Assembly (NCBI RefSeq): GCF_019049655.1
Contig: NZ_JAFMOX010000039.1
Coordinates: 1 to 43,046 of the forward strand
Reading direction: 5' to 3'
DNA: 43,046 bases
From: Rahnella rivi
GTDB lineage: Bacteria; Pseudomonadota; Gammaproteobacteria; Enterobacterales; Enterobacteriaceae
The position numbers were made by a program, and so were the translations under genes. This document shows positions 33,057 to 43,046 of this stretch, piece by piece. Under the pieces are notes generated by a model, which had not been told where the DNA came from, made no database searches, and saw nothing but the letters and a program-made list of their open reading frames with translations. Position 1 is the stretch's first letter. Every line of letters starts with the position of its first letter.

Positions 33057-34640
33057 ATGACTCAGCAATCTTCAACCAAGACGCCTTTGCTGAAACCGTC
33101 GCTGACGGAGTTTGATGCGGCCAAGCCGTATCTGGAATTCCATGACATTGGCAAAACTTTTCCGGGCGTGAAAGCGCTGGACGGAATTTCTTTCAATTGT
33201 TATGCCGGGCAAATTCATGCACTGATGGGCGAAAATGGCGCAGGTAAATCGACGCTGTTAAAAATCCTCAGCGGTAATTATCAGCCGTCGCAGGGCGTTA
33301 TTCACATTAAAGGCCAGCCGGTCAGTTTTAATAAAACCACTGACGCACTTGATGCGGGCGTGGCGATTATTTATCAGGAATTACATCTGGTGCCGGAAAT
33401 GACGGTGGCAGAAAACATTTACCTCGGACAATTGCCGAGCAAATACGGTTTTGTGAACCGTAAACTGCTGCGCTATGAAGCCAAAATTCAGCTAGAACAC
33501 CTCGGGCTGGACATTAACCCGGATACGCCGCTCAAGTATCTCTCCATCGGTCAGTGGCAGATGGTGGAGATCGCCAAAGCCCTGGCGCGTAACGCCAAAA
33601 TCATTGCCTTTGACGAGCCAACCAGTTCGCTCTCTGCCCGTGAAATAGAACAATTATTCAGGGTTATCCGTGAGTTGCGTGCCGAAGGGCGCGTGATTTT
33701 GTATGTCTCCCACCGTATGGAAGAAATCTTCGCGTTAAGTGACGCTGTCACGGTGTTCAAGGATGGCCGCTATGTGCGTACGTTCGACGACATGACGCAG
33801 GTCGATAACAGCAAACTGGTGCAGGCGATGGTGGGCCGTAATCTGGATGATATATACGGTTACGCACCGCGTCCGCATGGCGAAATCCGCCTCGAACTGG
33901 ATGAAGTCAAAGCGCCGGGCGTGAGAACGCCGGTCAGCCTGACGGTGCGTCAGGGGGAAATTGTCGGTCTGTTCGGGCTGGTCGGTGCAGGGCGCAGCGA
34001 GCTGATGAAAGGATTATTCGGCGGCACGCGCATAACCGGCGGCACACTGAGGCTGGACGGTGCGGTAATGAACATCCGTAAACCGGCGGATGCCATTCGT
34101 CAGGGCATCATGCTTTGCCCGGAAGACCGCAAGGCTGACGGCATCATTCCGGTTCACTCGGTGCGCGACAACATCAACATCAGTGCCCGCCGTAAAACGG
34201 TGAAAGCAGGGTGCCTGATCAACAACGCCTGGGAAGCGAAAAATGCGCGCAAGCATATCGAGGCGCTGAATATTAAAACCCCGAGCGATCAGCAGCTGAT
34301 CATGAATTTGTCCGGCGGTAATCAGCAAAAAGCCATTCTTGGCCGCTGGTTGTCGGAAGACATGAAAGTGATTTTGCTGGATGAACCGACGCGCGGCATT
34401 GACGTCGGCGCGAAACATGAAATCTACAACGTAATTTATTCTCTGGCAAAACAAGGCATTGCGGTGCTGTTTGCGTCCAGTGACTTACCGGAAGTGCTGG
34501 GTCTGGCCGACAGAATTGTGGTGATGCGCGAAGGCGCCATCTCCGGCGAACTGTCCCATGACGAAGCCACCGAAGAAAAAGCGCTGGGGCTCGCGATGTT
34601 GCGAACGCCAGACCTGACTTCTGCCCCTGACGCAGCCTGA
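33057..34640 (+). CDS. araG: L-arabinose ABC transporter, ATP-binding protein
   Basis: This 527-residue double ATPase is about 20 residues longer than E. coli AraG (504) because of an N-terminal extension before [20 protein letters not shown]. Domain 1 has Walker [30 protein letters not shown] and Walker [11 protein letters not shown]. Domain 2 has a degenerate Walker A ([10 protein letters not shown]), [17 protein letters not shown] and [18 protein letters not shown], all typical of the sugar-transport (CUT2) class. The ATG at 33057 follows AGG by 8 bases; an in-frame GTG at 33021 is less likely. It sits 148 bases after araF and 17 before araH. Confidence 0.96.
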   Translation: MTQQSSTKTPLLKPSLTEFDAAKPYLEFHDIGKTFPGVKALDGISFNCYAGQIHALMGENGAGKSTLLKILSGNYQPSQGVIHIKGQPVSFNKTTDALDAGVAIIYQELHLVPEMTVAENIYLGQLPSKYGFVNRKLLRYEAKIQLEHLGLDINPDTPLKYLSIGQWQMVEIAKALARNAKIIAFDEPTSSLSAREIEQLFRVIRELRAEGRVILYVSHRMEEIFALSDAVTVFKDGRYVRTFDDMTQVDNSKLVQAMVGRNLDDIYGYAPRPHGEIRLELDEVKAPGVRTPVSLTVRQGEIVGLFGLVGAGRSELMKGLFGGTRITGGTLRLDGAVMNIRKPADAIRQGIMLCPEDRKADGIIPVHSVRDNINISARRKTVKAGCLINNAWEAKNARKHIEALNIKTPSDQQLIMNLSGGNQQKAILGRWLSEDMKVILLDEPTRGIDVGAKHEIYNVIYSLAKQGIAVLFASSDLPEVLGLADRIVVMREGAISGELSHDEATEEKALGLAMLRTPDLTSAPDAA

Positions 34641-34657
34641 CCGAGGAGCAAAATATT

Positions 34658-35662
34658 ATGTCGAGTATGACAACCAATTCCGCCAAACCGGATCAACCCT
34701 CAGCGGCTTCACGCGGCGGCCAGGGCCTGATGCGTATCTGGGACAGTTACGGCATGTTAGTGGTGTTCGCCGTGCTGTTCATTGCCTGTACCATTTTCGT
34801 GCCAAACTTCAGTTCTTTCATCAACATGAAAGGTCTGGGGCTGGCGATTTCAATGTCCGGGATGGTCGCCTGCGGCATGTTGTTCTGTCTGGCCTCCGGT
34901 GATTTCGATTTGTCCGTGGCATCGGTCATTGCCTGCGCGGGTGTCACCACGGCGGTGGTGATTAACCTCACCGAAAGCCTGTGGATTGGCGTCGGTGCGG
35001 GGCTGGTGCTGGGGATGCTGACCGGTTTACTCAACGGTTTCGTGATCGCCCGGCTGAAAATCAATGCGCTGATCACCACGCTGGCAACCATGCAGATTGT
35101 GCGCGGTCTGGCGTATATCATTTCCGACGGTAAAGCGGTCGGTATCGAAGATGAGCGTTTCTTCGCCCTCGGTTATGCCAACTGGTTCGGGCTGCCTGCA
35201 CCGATCTGGCTGACCGTCGGCTGTCTGATTATCTTCGGTCTGCTGCTCAACAAAACCACTTTCGGGCGTAACACGCTGGCGATTGGCGGTAATGAGGACG
35301 CGGCGCGTCTGGCCGGTGTGCCGGTGGTGCGTACCAAAATCATCATTTTCATGTTGTCCGGGCTGGTGTCGGCGGCAGCGGGGATCATTCTGGCGTCGCG
35401 TATGACCAGCGGCCAGCCAATGACATCGCTGGGCTTTGAACTGATCGTCATCTCCGCCTGTGTGCTGGGTGGCGTTTCCCTGAAAGGCGGTATTGGCAAG
35501 ATTTCCTACGTGGTATCCGGGATTTTGATCCTCGGTACGGTTGAAAATGCCATGAACCTGCTGAACATTTCCCCGTTCTCGCAGTACGTGGTGCGTGGCT
35601 TGATCCTGCTGGCGGCGGTGATCTTCGACCGCTACAAGCAGAAAGCTAAAAAGACCCTGTAA
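34658..35662 (+). CDS. araH: L-arabinose ABC transporter, permease
   Basis: This 334-residue inner-membrane permease of the CUT2 class is close to E. coli AraH, with about ten hydrophobic segments. Typical parts are MLFCLASGDFDLSVASVIAC, GFVIARLKINALITTLATMQ, TFGRNTLAIGGNEDAARLAGV (the loop contacting AraG) and ELIVISACVLGGVSLKGG. GAGGAG lies upstream of the ATG, 17 bases after the araG stop, so the two are cotranscribed. A stem-loop follows at 35701, then araC on the same strand. Confidence 0.97.
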   Translation: MSSMTTNSAKPDQPSAASRGGQGLMRIWDSYGMLVVFAVLFIACTIFVPNFSSFINMKGLGLAISMSGMVACGMLFCLASGDFDLSVASVIACAGVTTAVVINLTESLWIGVGAGLVLGMLTGLLNGFVIARLKINALITTLATMQIVRGLAYIISDGKAVGIEDERFFALGYANWFGLPAPIWLTVGCLIIFGLLLNKTTFGRNTLAIGGNEDAARLAGVPVVRTKIIIFMLSGLVSAAAGIILASRMTSGQPMTSLGFELIVISACVLGGVSLKGGIGKISYVVSGILILGTVENAMNLLNISPFSQYVVRGLILLAAVIFDRYKQKAKKTL

Positions 35663-35700
35663 ACCGGTTTTGTGATAACGCTTTCACCGCGCTTTTTTCA

Positions 35701-35732
35701 CGGCATTTAACGCTTTCAGGGGTTAAGTGCCG
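35701..35732 (+). terminator. Stem-loop after araH
   Basis: CGGCATTTAAC (35701-35711) and GTTAAGTGCCG (35722-35732) form an 11-pair RNA stem with one G-U pair and a 10-base loop, 38 bases after the araH stop. It is followed by TAAAAACG rather than a T-run, so it may protect the araFGH mRNA end or terminate weakly. Confidence 0.5.
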
Positions 35733-35797
35733 TAAAAACGCGTGGTTGTTCACAAATTGATAACCTTTACTGGCAGCGTTTTCACCGCCGATTAGAA

Positions 35798-35814
35798 TAG
35801 ATGAAAAATCCATA
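35798..35814 (+). promoter_or_regulatory. Candidate AraC half-site upstream of araC
   Basis: TAGATGAAAAATCCATA matches E. coli araI1 at 10 of 17 bases, including the invariant ATCCATA end, and lies 24 bases before the araC start. No second half-site with a 21-base period adjoins it. It is consistent with AraC autoregulation. Confidence 0.5.
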
Positions 35815-35838
35815 GCCACGTGATGTTCAGGAGGTTCG

Positions 35839-36762
35839 ATGTATCACCGCATGATTCAGGATCAGCAGCAAAATCCGCTGTTACCGGGTTACAGTTTTAA
35901 TGCTTATCTGGTCGCCGGAATGACACCGATCCTTGCTGATGGCCCGCTGGATTTCGCCATTGACCGCCCCGGCGGCATGAAAGGCTTTATTCTCAACCTG
36001 ACGGTAAAAGGCCAGGGGAAAGTTTTTGACGGCGAGGATACCTTTTATTGCAACCCCGGCGATCTGTTGCTGTTCCCGCCGAAAGCGCGCCATCTTTACA
36101 GCCGCTCGGCTAACGCAGACTCCTGGTATCACCGCTGGGTCTATTTCCGCCCGCGCGCCTACTGGGCCGACTGGCTGGAATGGCACACCAAAACCCGCGA
36201 CGTCGGGCGTCTCTCTTTGCCGAATAACACCCTGTTGCTGGAATTCGACCGGCTGTTCGCAAACATCGAACAGACGCAAAAATCAGGCCGCCGTTTTTGC
36301 GAAGAACTGGGCATGAACCTGCTGGAACGTCTGTTGTTGCGTGCAATGGAAGAAGACCCGCAGAGCCCGCAAAAAATCATGGATCCGCGCGTTATCGAAG
36401 CCTGTCAGTTTATTACCGGTAATCTGGCCGGTGAGCTGCGCATTGATGAAGTCGCCCGCCATGTCTGCCTGTCGCCATCGCGGCTGGCGCATTTGTTCCG
36501 CGAGCAGGTGGGGATTAACATTCTCCGCTGGCGCGAAGATCAGCGGGTGATCCGCGCCAAACTGCTGTTGCAGACGACGCAGGAGTCAATCGCGACCATC
36601 GGGCGCGTGGTGGGATATGACGACCAGCTGTACTTCTCAAGGGTATTTCGCAAGCGGGTAGGGGTCAGCCCGAGTGATTTCCGCCGCCGCAGCGTCGAGA
36701 TCAATTACCCGGCAAAGCCTTACCGGGCGCAGGCGGATAATGCGGTGGCCTATCACTTCTGA
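35839..36762 (+). CDS. araC: Arabinose operon regulator AraC
   Basis: This 307-residue AraC protein has an N-terminal arm and cupin (about residues 1-170): [51 protein letters not shown] and [14 protein letters not shown] are the arabinose-binding and dimerisation parts seen in E. coli AraC. The C-terminal DNA-binding half has [20 protein letters not shown] and [20 protein letters not shown]. It should repress and activate araBA and araFGH in response to L-arabinose. It lies downstream of araFGH on the same strand, not next to araB as in E. coli, with 176 bases before its start containing an AraC-like half-site. AGGAGG precedes the ATG. Confidence 0.96.
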   Translation: MYHRMIQDQQQNPLLPGYSFNAYLVAGMTPILADGPLDFAIDRPGGMKGFILNLTVKGQGKVFDGEDTFYCNPGDLLLFPPKARHLYSRSANADSWYHRWVYFRPRAYWADWLEWHTKTRDVGRLSLPNNTLLLEFDRLFANIEQTQKSGRRFCEELGMNLLERLLLRAMEEDPQSPQKIMDPRVIEACQFITGNLAGELRIDEVARHVCLSPSRLAHLFREQVGINILRWREDQRVIRAKLLLQTTQESIATIGRVVGYDDQLYFSRVFRKRVGVSPSDFRRRSVEINYPAKPYRAQADNAVAYHF

Positions 36763-36824
36763 GCCTCTCACAGCCTGAACAGTGATGAGCAAAATTCAGA
36801 CGAACGCTGATAAAGCAGACAAAA

Positions 36825-36850
36825 AAAAGCCGGTATAAAAACCGGCTTTT
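36825..36850. terminator. Bidirectional terminator between araC and rnb
   Basis: AAAAGCCGGT (36825-36834) and ACCGGCTTTT (36841-36850) form a perfect 10-bp stem with a 6-base loop. An A-run precedes it and a T-rich stretch follows, so it can serve both convergent genes. Confidence 0.92.
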
Positions 36851-36874
36851 CTCTTTTTAACGTACTGACGAAAG

Positions 36875-38818
36875 TTACGCCGCAGGTCGGGCGATCACAT
36901 TTCGGTTTTCCATGCGCACTTCCGCAATCGTCACATCAATGATGTCACTCTGGCGGTAGGCCACTTCGCCTTTAATCAGCACGGTGCCGGTGTCAGCGCT
37001 GCACACCAGCTCGTCGCGCACGCTGTGCAGGAACGGAGCAGGAATGAACGCCACGGCGCCGATATCTTGCAGACGGATACGCAGGCCGCCGCGGGTCACA
37101 TCGATAATTTCAGCGCTGAACTTCACCTCAGTACCGACTTTATCTTCCAGATAACGGGCGTACAGCCAGTCACCGACATCACGCTCAGCCATGCGGTTCG
37201 CGCGACGGCGCTCTGCCAGCTGTACGGTCATCTCATCCTGAGGTTTCTCAGCAGACTGTTGAAGGATCATCGCTTTCAGCAAGCGGTGGTTCACCATATC
37301 GCCGTATTTACGGATGGGTGACGTCCAGGTGGCGTAAGCTTCCAGACCCAGACCAAAGTGCGGCCCCGGCGTGGTGCTGATTTCTGCAAAGGTCTGGAAA
37401 CGACGAATGCGGCTGTCGAGGAACTGCGTTGGCAAGGCATCAAGCTTACGGCGCAAGGCGCAGAAGCCCGGCAGTGTCAGCATCTCATCGGCGTTGGCTT
37501 GCACGTCATTGGCCTGCAACACGGTGACCGCGTTCTCAACCAGCAGCGGATCAAAACCGGTGTGCACGTTGTAAACGCCAAAACCGAGGCTGTCGCGCAG
37601 GGCGATGGCGGCACAGACGTTGGCGGCAATCATCGATTCTTCCACGATGCGGTTAGCGATGCGGCGATGCTCGGCGACGATTTCCAGCACGTTGCCTTTC
37701 TCACCCAGCACGAAGCGGTAATCAGGACGATCTTTAAACACCAGCGCGTGCTCAGTGCGCCATGCACTGCGCACGTCACAGACGCGTTTCAGCAGGCGGA
37801 TCTGCGAGGCGATCACCTCACTGGCCGGCTGCCATTCGCTTTTCTCTTCGGTTTCCAGCCAGTCAGACACGTTATCGTAAGCCAGCTTGGCTTTGGACTC
37901 GATGGTCGCGGCGAAGAAACGGATGTCACTGCCCAGGGTGCCATCGGTGCTGAGCGTCACAGAGCACGCCAGAACCGGACGGCTGACATCCGGCCACAGT
38001 GAACAGATGTCGTCGGACAATTCACGCGGCAGCATCGGGATGTTAAAGCCCGGCAGATAGTTGGTGAATGCGCGTTTTTTAGCAATATTGTCGAGATCGC
38101 TGCCTTCTGCTACATAAGCTGTCGGGTCAGCAATCGCGATGGTCATTTGCAGGGTGCCGTCGCCGTTGTCTTTGACATACAGCGCGTCATCCATGTCCTG
38201 CGTGCTGCCGCTGTCGATGGTGACAAACGGCAGGGCAGTCAGATCTTCGCGGGTCAGGCCTTCGTCGCGCAATTCGGCGATGTCAGATTTAGGTGCCTCG
38301 CGTTCAAGATTATGACGTGCCAGTGTCACCCACCACGGCGCGAGATCGTCAGTGCCGGTGGTGATCCACTCAGTGATTTCAGCCTGGAAGCTGTGATCAC
38401 CTTCTTTCAGCGGGTGGCGGCGCATTTCAGCCACACACCAGTCGCCGTCGCTCACTTCATGATTGATGTTACGGGCAACGCGGCACTGAATGGAATCACG
38501 TAATAAAGGGTGATCGGGAAGAATAGTAAGACGGTCGTCTTTTTTGGTCACACGACCCACAAAACGGCTGAGGAAAGGTTCAACCAGGGTTTCCGGCTGG
38601 ACGACTTCACGCTCTTTTTCGGTTTGCAGTGAGGCGATCACGCGGTCACCGTGCATGACTTTTTTCATGTACGGAGGCGGAATGAAATAGCTTTTTTGGC
38701 CGTCTACTTCAAGAAAGCCAAAGCCTTTCTCAGTGCCTTTCACAATGCCTTCGACACGTGGAGTCTGAGAGTGAAGTTGCTGTTTTAGCTGCGCGAGCAG
38801 CGGGTTATCTTGAAACAT
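36875..38818 (-). CDS. rnb: Exoribonuclease II
   Basis: This 647-residue RNase II (E. coli 644) degrades single-stranded RNA processively from the 3' end. The order is cold-shock domains ([20 protein letters not shown] near residue 20), the RNB catalytic domain with [18 protein letters not shown] carrying the four metal-binding Asp residues, and a C-terminal S1 domain ending [15 protein letters not shown]. The open frame continues upstream to 39001, but ATG at 38818 gives the E. coli N-terminus [15 protein letters not shown], so the extra 61 codons are not coding. The leader contains a strong inverted repeat. It is convergent with araC. Confidence 0.97.
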   Translation of the reverse strand: MFQDNPLLAQLKQQLHSQTPRVEGIVKGTEKGFGFLEVDGQKSYFIPPPYMKKVMHGDRVIASLQTEKEREVVQPETLVEPFLSRFVGRVTKKDDRLTILPDHPLLRDSIQCRVARNINHEVSDGDWCVAEMRRHPLKEGDHSFQAEITEWITTGTDDLAPWWVTLARHNLEREAPKSDIAELRDEGLTREDLTALPFVTIDSGSTQDMDDALYVKDNGDGTLQMTIAIADPTAYVAEGSDLDNIAKKRAFTNYLPGFNIPMLPRELSDDICSLWPDVSRPVLACSVTLSTDGTLGSDIRFFAATIESKAKLAYDNVSDWLETEEKSEWQPASEVIASQIRLLKRVCDVRSAWRTEHALVFKDRPDYRFVLGEKGNVLEIVAEHRRIANRIVEESMIAANVCAAIALRDSLGFGVYNVHTGFDPLLVENAVTVLQANDVQANADEMLTLPGFCALRRKLDALPTQFLDSRIRRFQTFAEISTTPGPHFGLGLEAYATWTSPIRKYGDMVNHRLLKAMILQQSAEKPQDEMTVQLAERRRANRMAERDVGDWLYARYLEDKVGTEVKFSAEIIDVTRGGLRIRLQDIGAVAFIPAPFLHSVRDELVCSADTGTVLIKGEVAYRQSDIIDVTIAEVRMENRNVIARPAA

Positions 38819-38905
38819 ATCGTCCAGAGAATTGGGGGTTAATGTGGCTCGATTAGCGGCAGACAGTTTTACGCGATCTGGCACCGTCGGGCAAGCTCTT
38901 ATCCC

Positions 38906-38937
38906 CCCTTTCGCCTCATAACGCCGACGCGAAAGGG
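38906..38937. promoter_or_regulatory. Strong inverted repeat between ydeP-like gene and rnb
   Basis: CCCTTTCGC (38906-38914) and GCGAAAGGG (38929-38937) pair perfectly around a 14-base loop, and the arms extend with one mismatch. It lies 30 bases after the stop of the oxidoreductase gene and about 90 bases before rnb. No T-run follows on the minus strand, so it may be an mRNA end structure or part of the rnb leader. Confidence 0.5.
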
Positions 38938-38966
38938 AGGATTTACGGCACACCCCGCAAAAGGGA

Positions 38967-41273
38967 TCAGGCGATACGTTGCAGATCGACGGTTTGTTCA
39001 CAGCGACGGATTGTCACCGGCACCGCTTTTGAGGTCGGGGTGTGGGTCTGATCGCCAAAACTCGACATCGGCACCAGCGGATTGGTTTCCGGATAATAGG
39101 CCGCCAGATTGCCGCGCGGAATGTCGTAGCTCACCAGTTTGAAACCGCTGACTTTGCGCTCAACGCCATCGTTCCACAGCGTTTCGATTTCCACCAGTTC
39201 ACCGTCTTTCAGGCCTAAATCGGCCAGATCCTGCGGGTGAATAAACAGCACTTCACGCTGACCATAGACGCCACGGTAACGGTCATCAAGGCCGTAAATC
39301 GTGGTGTTGTACTGGTCATGGGAACGCAGGGTCTGCAGCGTGAACGGCGCATTGCGGTCGCCCATTGGGATCAGCACATCAGGCAACGGCGCGGCGCTGA
39401 AATTCGCCTTGCCGCTCAGGGTGTTGAAATTCAGTTCTGCCGCTGCATTGCCCAGATAGAACCCGCCTTTAATGTCGCAGCGCGCATTAAAGTCTTTAAA
39501 GCCAGGAATGGTCGCTTCGATGTGATCGCGGATCAGATTGTAATCATCCGCCAGCGCCATCCAGTCGAGGTATTTGTCGCCGAGAACCGCATCGGCGATA
39601 CCGCAGACAATGGCCGTTTCGGAACGCTGTTCTTTGGATAACGGAATACCCACACCTTCGGACGCATGCACCATGCTGAAAGAGTCTTCGACGGTGATGA
39701 ACTGCGAACCGGTGGCCTGCATGTCCAGCTCGGTACGACCCAGCGTTGGCAGGATCAGCGCTTCATGACCCGGCGTCAGGTGGCTGCGATTCAGTTTGGT
39801 ACTGATCTGCACCGACAGTTCAAGATTGCTCAGCGCCTGAAGGGTACGCGGCGTATCCGGTGCCGCCGCCGCGAGATTACCGCCAAGGCAAATCAGCACT
39901 TTCGCTTCTTTACGCAGCATGGCTTCCAGCGCTTCTACCGTGTTGTGGCCCGGAGTCCGCGGTGGGGTGAAATGGTAATGTTTTTCCATCGCATCCAGCA
40001 GGGCTTTCGGCGCTTTTTCGTCGATACCCATGGTGCGGTTACCCTGCACATTACTGTGGCCACGCACCGGACAAAGCCCCGCGCCCGGTTTACCCAACTG
40101 ACCAAACAGCAGTTGCAGGTTGGTGATTTCACGCACGGTCGGCACGGAATGTTTGTGCTGAGTAATGCCCATCGCCCAGGTACAGATCACGCGTTCGGCG
40201 TGCATATAAATAGCCGCGGCTTCGCGCAGATCCTGCTCGCTCAGGCCAGACTGTTCAGTGATTTTTTCCCAGCTGGTGGCATCCACTATTGCCAGATACT
40301 CGTCCACGCCAGCGCTGTTTTGCGCAATAAACGCATCATCGAACAGGGACGGCTGGCCGGAGGCAATGCGCTCGCGGTGAGTCTGTAACAGCGCTTTGAC
40401 GATGCCGCGTACGGCCGCCATATCGCCGCCCAGATTGGGCTGGTAATAGGCGGAGCTGATGCGACCGGCCTTCGGTGTGACCACTTCCAGCGGTTTTTGT
40501 GGATCGGCAAAACGCTCCAGACCACGTTCGCGCAGGGTGTTAAAGCTGACCACTTTCGCGCCGCGATCGGCTGCGTGACGCAGGCTGTGCAGCATACGCG
40601 GATGGTTGGTCCCCGGATTTTGCCCGAAGACGAAAATGGCATCGGCTTTTTCAAAGTCGTCCAGACGGACCGTGCCTTTACCGACGCCGATACTCTGTTT
40701 CAGGCCAACGCCGCTGGCTTCATGGCACATGTTGGAACAGTCAGGGAAGTTGTTGGTGCCGAACATGCGGCCAAACACCTGATACAGATATGAAGCTTCG
40801 TTGCTGGCGCGTCCGGAGGTGTAAAAATCAGCCTGATCCGGGCTTTCCAGACCTTTAAGATGGCTGGCGATCAGCGAAAAGGCAGCATCCCAGCTGATCG
40901 GTTCGTAATGGTCGGTGGTGCGGTTGTAGCGCATCGGGTGGGTCAGACGTCCCTGATATTCCAGGAAATAATCGCTCTGCTCACGCAGTTTGCTCACGCT
41001 GTGCTGAGCGAAAAACTCCGGTTCGACGGCTTTACGGGTGGCTTCCCAGCTGACGGCTTTCGCGCCGTTTTCGCAGAAGCTGAACGTACTGTGATTATCA
41101 TCGCCCCAGGCGCAGCCCGGACAGTCAAAACCGCGACCTTTGTTAACACGCATCAGGTTACGTAAATTTGAGAGGACTTTTTTACTGTCGAAGACGAAAC
41201 GGGTGGTGGATTCTAATGCACCCCAGCCACCGGCCGCGCCGTGGTAGGGTTTGATCTCAGTTTTGAATTTCAT
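38967..41273 (-). CDS. FdhF/YdeP-family molybdopterin oxidoreductase
   Basis: This 768-residue protein resembles E. coli YdeP (759 residues), a formate-dehydrogenase-like molybdopterin protein implicated in acid resistance. Matching segments are [78 protein letters not shown], the pterin-binding [33 protein letters not shown], and [21 protein letters not shown] in the C-terminal domain. The reaction and electron partner are unknown. The ATG at 41273 gives an N-terminus like YdeP; the frame extends 18 codons further up. It appears monocistronic, and no FdhD-like gene is beside it. Confidence 0.9.
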   Translation of the reverse strand: MKFKTEIKPYHGAAGGWGALESTTRFVFDSKKVLSNLRNLMRVNKGRGFDCPGCAWGDDNHSTFSFCENGAKAVSWEATRKAVEPEFFAQHSVSKLREQSDYFLEYQGRLTHPMRYNRTTDHYEPISWDAAFSLIASHLKGLESPDQADFYTSGRASNEASYLYQVFGRMFGTNNFPDCSNMCHEASGVGLKQSIGVGKGTVRLDDFEKADAIFVFGQNPGTNHPRMLHSLRHAADRGAKVVSFNTLRERGLERFADPQKPLEVVTPKAGRISSAYYQPNLGGDMAAVRGIVKALLQTHRERIASGQPSLFDDAFIAQNSAGVDEYLAIVDATSWEKITEQSGLSEQDLREAAAIYMHAERVICTWAMGITQHKHSVPTVREITNLQLLFGQLGKPGAGLCPVRGHSNVQGNRTMGIDEKAPKALLDAMEKHYHFTPPRTPGHNTVEALEAMLRKEAKVLICLGGNLAAAAPDTPRTLQALSNLELSVQISTKLNRSHLTPGHEALILPTLGRTELDMQATGSQFITVEDSFSMVHASEGVGIPLSKEQRSETAIVCGIADAVLGDKYLDWMALADDYNLIRDHIEATIPGFKDFNARCDIKGGFYLGNAAAELNFNTLSGKANFSAAPLPDVLIPMGDRNAPFTLQTLRSHDQYNTTIYGLDDRYRGVYGQREVLFIHPQDLADLGLKDGELVEIETLWNDGVERKVSGFKLVSYDIPRGNLAAYYPETNPLVPMSSFGDQTHTPTSKAVPVTIRRCEQTVDLQRIA

Positions 41274-41734
41274 AATTATGCTTCGCAGGTGGTTTTTATT
41301 CTGGTCTGGAAACAATCGGATCGGCAAAATGTTAATCGGATTGTTAATTTTATGTCACAAGTTTAGGAGGGCGAGGGGAATACGTCTAATCGAATGCCGT
41401 GATGGTGTGATAGATAACCTCTATGACGCAAAAAGTTCGGCGTGAAATCCACATTTCCCAGTTCTGACGGGGGCTTAAAGTCAGTTTCATCAGGTTAAAA
41501 AACAGCAGGTTGTGATAATCAAAACTGATTGCGCGGGCAACTGACTGTTTTGCTGAAAAAGCGTCCAACTTGTAACTGAACCGTTTCATTATGAAATGCT
41601 TAGCAAAAGACTAAGGGTTTTTCTGCACGCCGATTTAAGGCACCCTATGCCGCAGATCTCAATCTATGATTTTTTTGTATATTGCCTGTGCATTTTTATG
41701 CGCCGGTCAATACGGCACGTTTAAGGAAGACTCA
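41274..41734. other. Divergent intergenic region between the YdeP-like gene and dacD
   Basis: I see no convincing gene in these 461 bases. A 67-codon open frame at 41386-41589 (minus) has no recognisable protein and no ribosome-binding site. The AT-rich stretch around 41660-41700 is the likely dacD promoter area, but no hexamer pair stands out. Confidence 0.6.
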
Positions 41735-42904
41735 GTGAAACGTAGTGTAATAAGTGTTTTGTCTTGTGTGTTGATGTTCTCTGCGGGCAGCGCCCACGCT
41801 GTCGCGCCACTCGATTTCCCGGTTGTGCCACCGAGCATTGATGCCGCCTCGTTTGTCCTGATGGATTACGCCAGCGGTGATGTGCTGGCGGCAGGGAATC
41901 CGGACGATCGCCGTAACCCGGCCAGCCTGACCAAACTGATGACCGGCTACGTGATTGACCGTGCTTTGGATCAGAAAAAAATCACCATGAATGACGTGGT
42001 GACCGTGCCTCAGGAAGCCTGGGTGGCGGGTAATAAAAGTCTCGATGGTTCTTCCCTGATGTTCCTCAAACCGGGCGACCGTGTTTCCGTGCGCGATTTG
42101 ATCCGCGGGATCATCATTACCTCCGGTAACGATGCCTGCGTGGCGATGGCTGACTATGTGGCGGGCAGCCAGGACAGTTTTGTCGGCATGATGAACAAAT
42201 ATGTCGTCAGCCTGGGCCTGACCAACACCCATTTCGAAACCGTGCACGGTCTGGATGCGCCGGGGCAGTTCACGACGTCATACGATCTCGCCAAGCTTTC
42301 CCGAGCCATCATTGGCGGCGAGCCTGAGGAATATCAGATGTATGCCGAGAAATCGTTGACATATGACAACATCACTCAGCAAAACCGTAACGGCCTGTTG
42401 TGGGATAAAAACCTGCAGGTAGACGGCCTGAAAACCGGTCATACCGAAAGCGCCGGTTTTAACATTATCGCTTCGGCAACGCAGGGTAACCGTCGTCTGA
42501 TTGCCGTCGTCATGGGTGGGAAAAGTTCAAAAGGGCGTGAAGAGCAGGCACGTAAACTGCTGACCTGGGGATTCCGCGAATACACCAGCAAGCAGATTTT
42601 CAAAGCGGGTCAGACTGTCTCTGATGAACATGTCTGGTACGGTGCGAATTCCCAGGTGAAAGTCGGTTCGCTGAGCGATGTATTCATCAGCGTACCGCAG
42701 GCGGATGCCGATAAACTGAAAGCACAGTATGTTCTGACTAACCCGCAGGTTGAAGCACCGCTGAAAAAAGGGCAGGAGCTGGGCAATATCAATATCGTGG
42801 ATAACGGCAAAGTGATTAAAACCGTGCCGCTGGTGGCATTAGAAGATGTCGCCGAGGGCGGAATCATCAGCCGGGCGATCGATTATGTGAAACTGAAAAT
42901 TTAA
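41735..42904 (+). CDS. dacD: D-alanyl-D-alanine carboxypeptidase DacD (penicillin-binding protein 6b)
   Basis: This 389-residue protein (E. coli DacD 388) trims the terminal D-Ala of peptidoglycan pentapeptides. It has a signal peptide (about residues 1-22), the serine-protease-like motifs S64-x-x-K67 in PASLTKLMTGYVID, SGN in IITSGNDACVAMADY, and KTG in LQVDGLKTGHTESAGF, then a beta-sandwich domain. A C-terminal amphipathic helix (ISRAIDYVKLKI) anchors it to the inner membrane. Segments such as FETVHGLDAPGQFTTSYDLA and QQNRNGLLWDK favour DacD over DacA or DacC. The start is GTG at 41735 with AAGGAAG just upstream; the frame is open to 41666, but the extra residues would spoil the signal peptide. 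Confidence 0.94.
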   Translation: MKRSVISVLSCVLMFSAGSAHAVAPLDFPVVPPSIDAASFVLMDYASGDVLAAGNPDDRRNPASLTKLMTGYVIDRALDQKKITMNDVVTVPQEAWVAGNKSLDGSSLMFLKPGDRVSVRDLIRGIIITSGNDACVAMADYVAGSQDSFVGMMNKYVVSLGLTNTHFETVHGLDAPGQFTTSYDLAKLSRAIIGGEPEEYQMYAEKSLTYDNITQQNRNGLLWDKNLQVDGLKTGHTESAGFNIIASATQGNRRLIAVVMGGKSSKGREEQARKLLTWGFREYTSKQIFKAGQTVSDEHVWYGANSQVKVGSLSDVFISVPQADADKLKAQYVLTNPQVEAPLKKGQELGNINIVDNGKVIKTVPLVALEDVAEGGIISRAIDYVKLKI

Positions 42905-42932
42905 AATAACTTCCTTAATAATAAGTATTAAT

Positions 42933-42964
42933 AATCCCTGGTGAAATGACCGGGGATTTTTTTT
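42933..42964 (+). terminator. Rho-independent terminator of dacD
   Basis: AATCCCTGGT (42933-42942) and ACCGGGGATT (42949-42958) form a 10-pair stem with one G-T wobble and a 6-base loop, followed by a run of eight T residues. Beyond it, to 43046, is AT-rich sequence in which I recognise nothing. Confidence 0.9.
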
Positions 42965-43046
42965 GCCATAAATTTGAAGTATTGATAATTTATAAAATAT
43001 GACGGAGTTATTGTTTTTAAATGTAATTGGCGTAATTCATATTATC

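Noticed and set aside
38819..39001. N-terminal extension of RNase II
   Set aside because: The extra 61 codons run through an inverted repeat and into the upstream gene region, whereas the ATG at 38818 gives the exact known RNase II N-terminus.
41386..41589. Small gene of 67 codons (minus) between the YdeP-like gene and dacD
   Set aside because: It has no ribosome-binding site, signal peptide or recognisable family, and sits where the divergent promoters must be.

Overview
The window looks like chromosome of a plant- or water-associated enterobacterium of the Yersiniaceae, with Rahnella or a close relative as my best guess. The reasons are an intact enterobacterial core (ydgJ, add, malY-malX/malI, araBA/araFGH/araC, rnb, dacD) with protein sequences close to Escherichia coli, E. 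coli-like regulatory sites, and several transporter and enzyme cassettes absent from E. coli K-12. I see no rRNA or tRNA gene, CRISPR array, transposase or phage gene.

Positions 1-830 hold no convincing gene. They are an island of repeats: two diverged copies of one sequence in opposite orientation, a 37-bp tandem repeat between them, and perfect hairpin units.

Positions 893-13919 form an accessory cluster in four transcription units. A fused double-ATPase (+) ends tail to tail with a seven-gene minus-strand operon: binding protein, two permeases, M20 hydrolase, D-cysteine desulfhydrase-like enzyme, ornithine cyclodeaminase/mu-crystallin-like enzyme and tandem rhodanese. A GntR regulator diverges from that operon. 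Next comes a three-gene minus-strand operon: luciferase-like monooxygenase, GNAT acetyltransferase and an NtaA/SnaA/DszA-type monooxygenase. The enzyme set resembles the Bacillus pathways that salvage sulfur from S-alkylated or S-succinyl cysteine. An 18-bp motif shared by the ATPase promoter and the gntR/binding-protein promoter ties the distant ATPase to the operon. I regard this cluster as the likely little-described system.

Positions 14061-19350 hold small unlinked units: a secreted DUF1471 protein, a phytanoyl-CoA dioxygenase-family enzyme with an AraC-type regulator, a periplasmic chorismate mutase, a TetR regulator coupled to an EamA transporter, and a HemJ/CopD-like membrane protein.

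Positions 19461-28231 hold an orphan LacI-family regulator, ydgJ with an SBF-family transporter, adenosine deaminase, malY and malX, and divergent malI with two MalI-type operators.

Positions 28284-36762 are the L-arabinose region: araBA (minus) divergent from araFGH and araC (plus). There is no araD. The araB control region reproduces the E. coli CRP-araI1-araI2-promoter layout base for base in spacing, with a second AraC half-site pair upstream.

Positions 36825-43046 carry rnb (RNase II), a YdeP-family molybdopterin oxidoreductase, and dacD (a penicillin-binding DD-carboxypeptidase) with its terminator.
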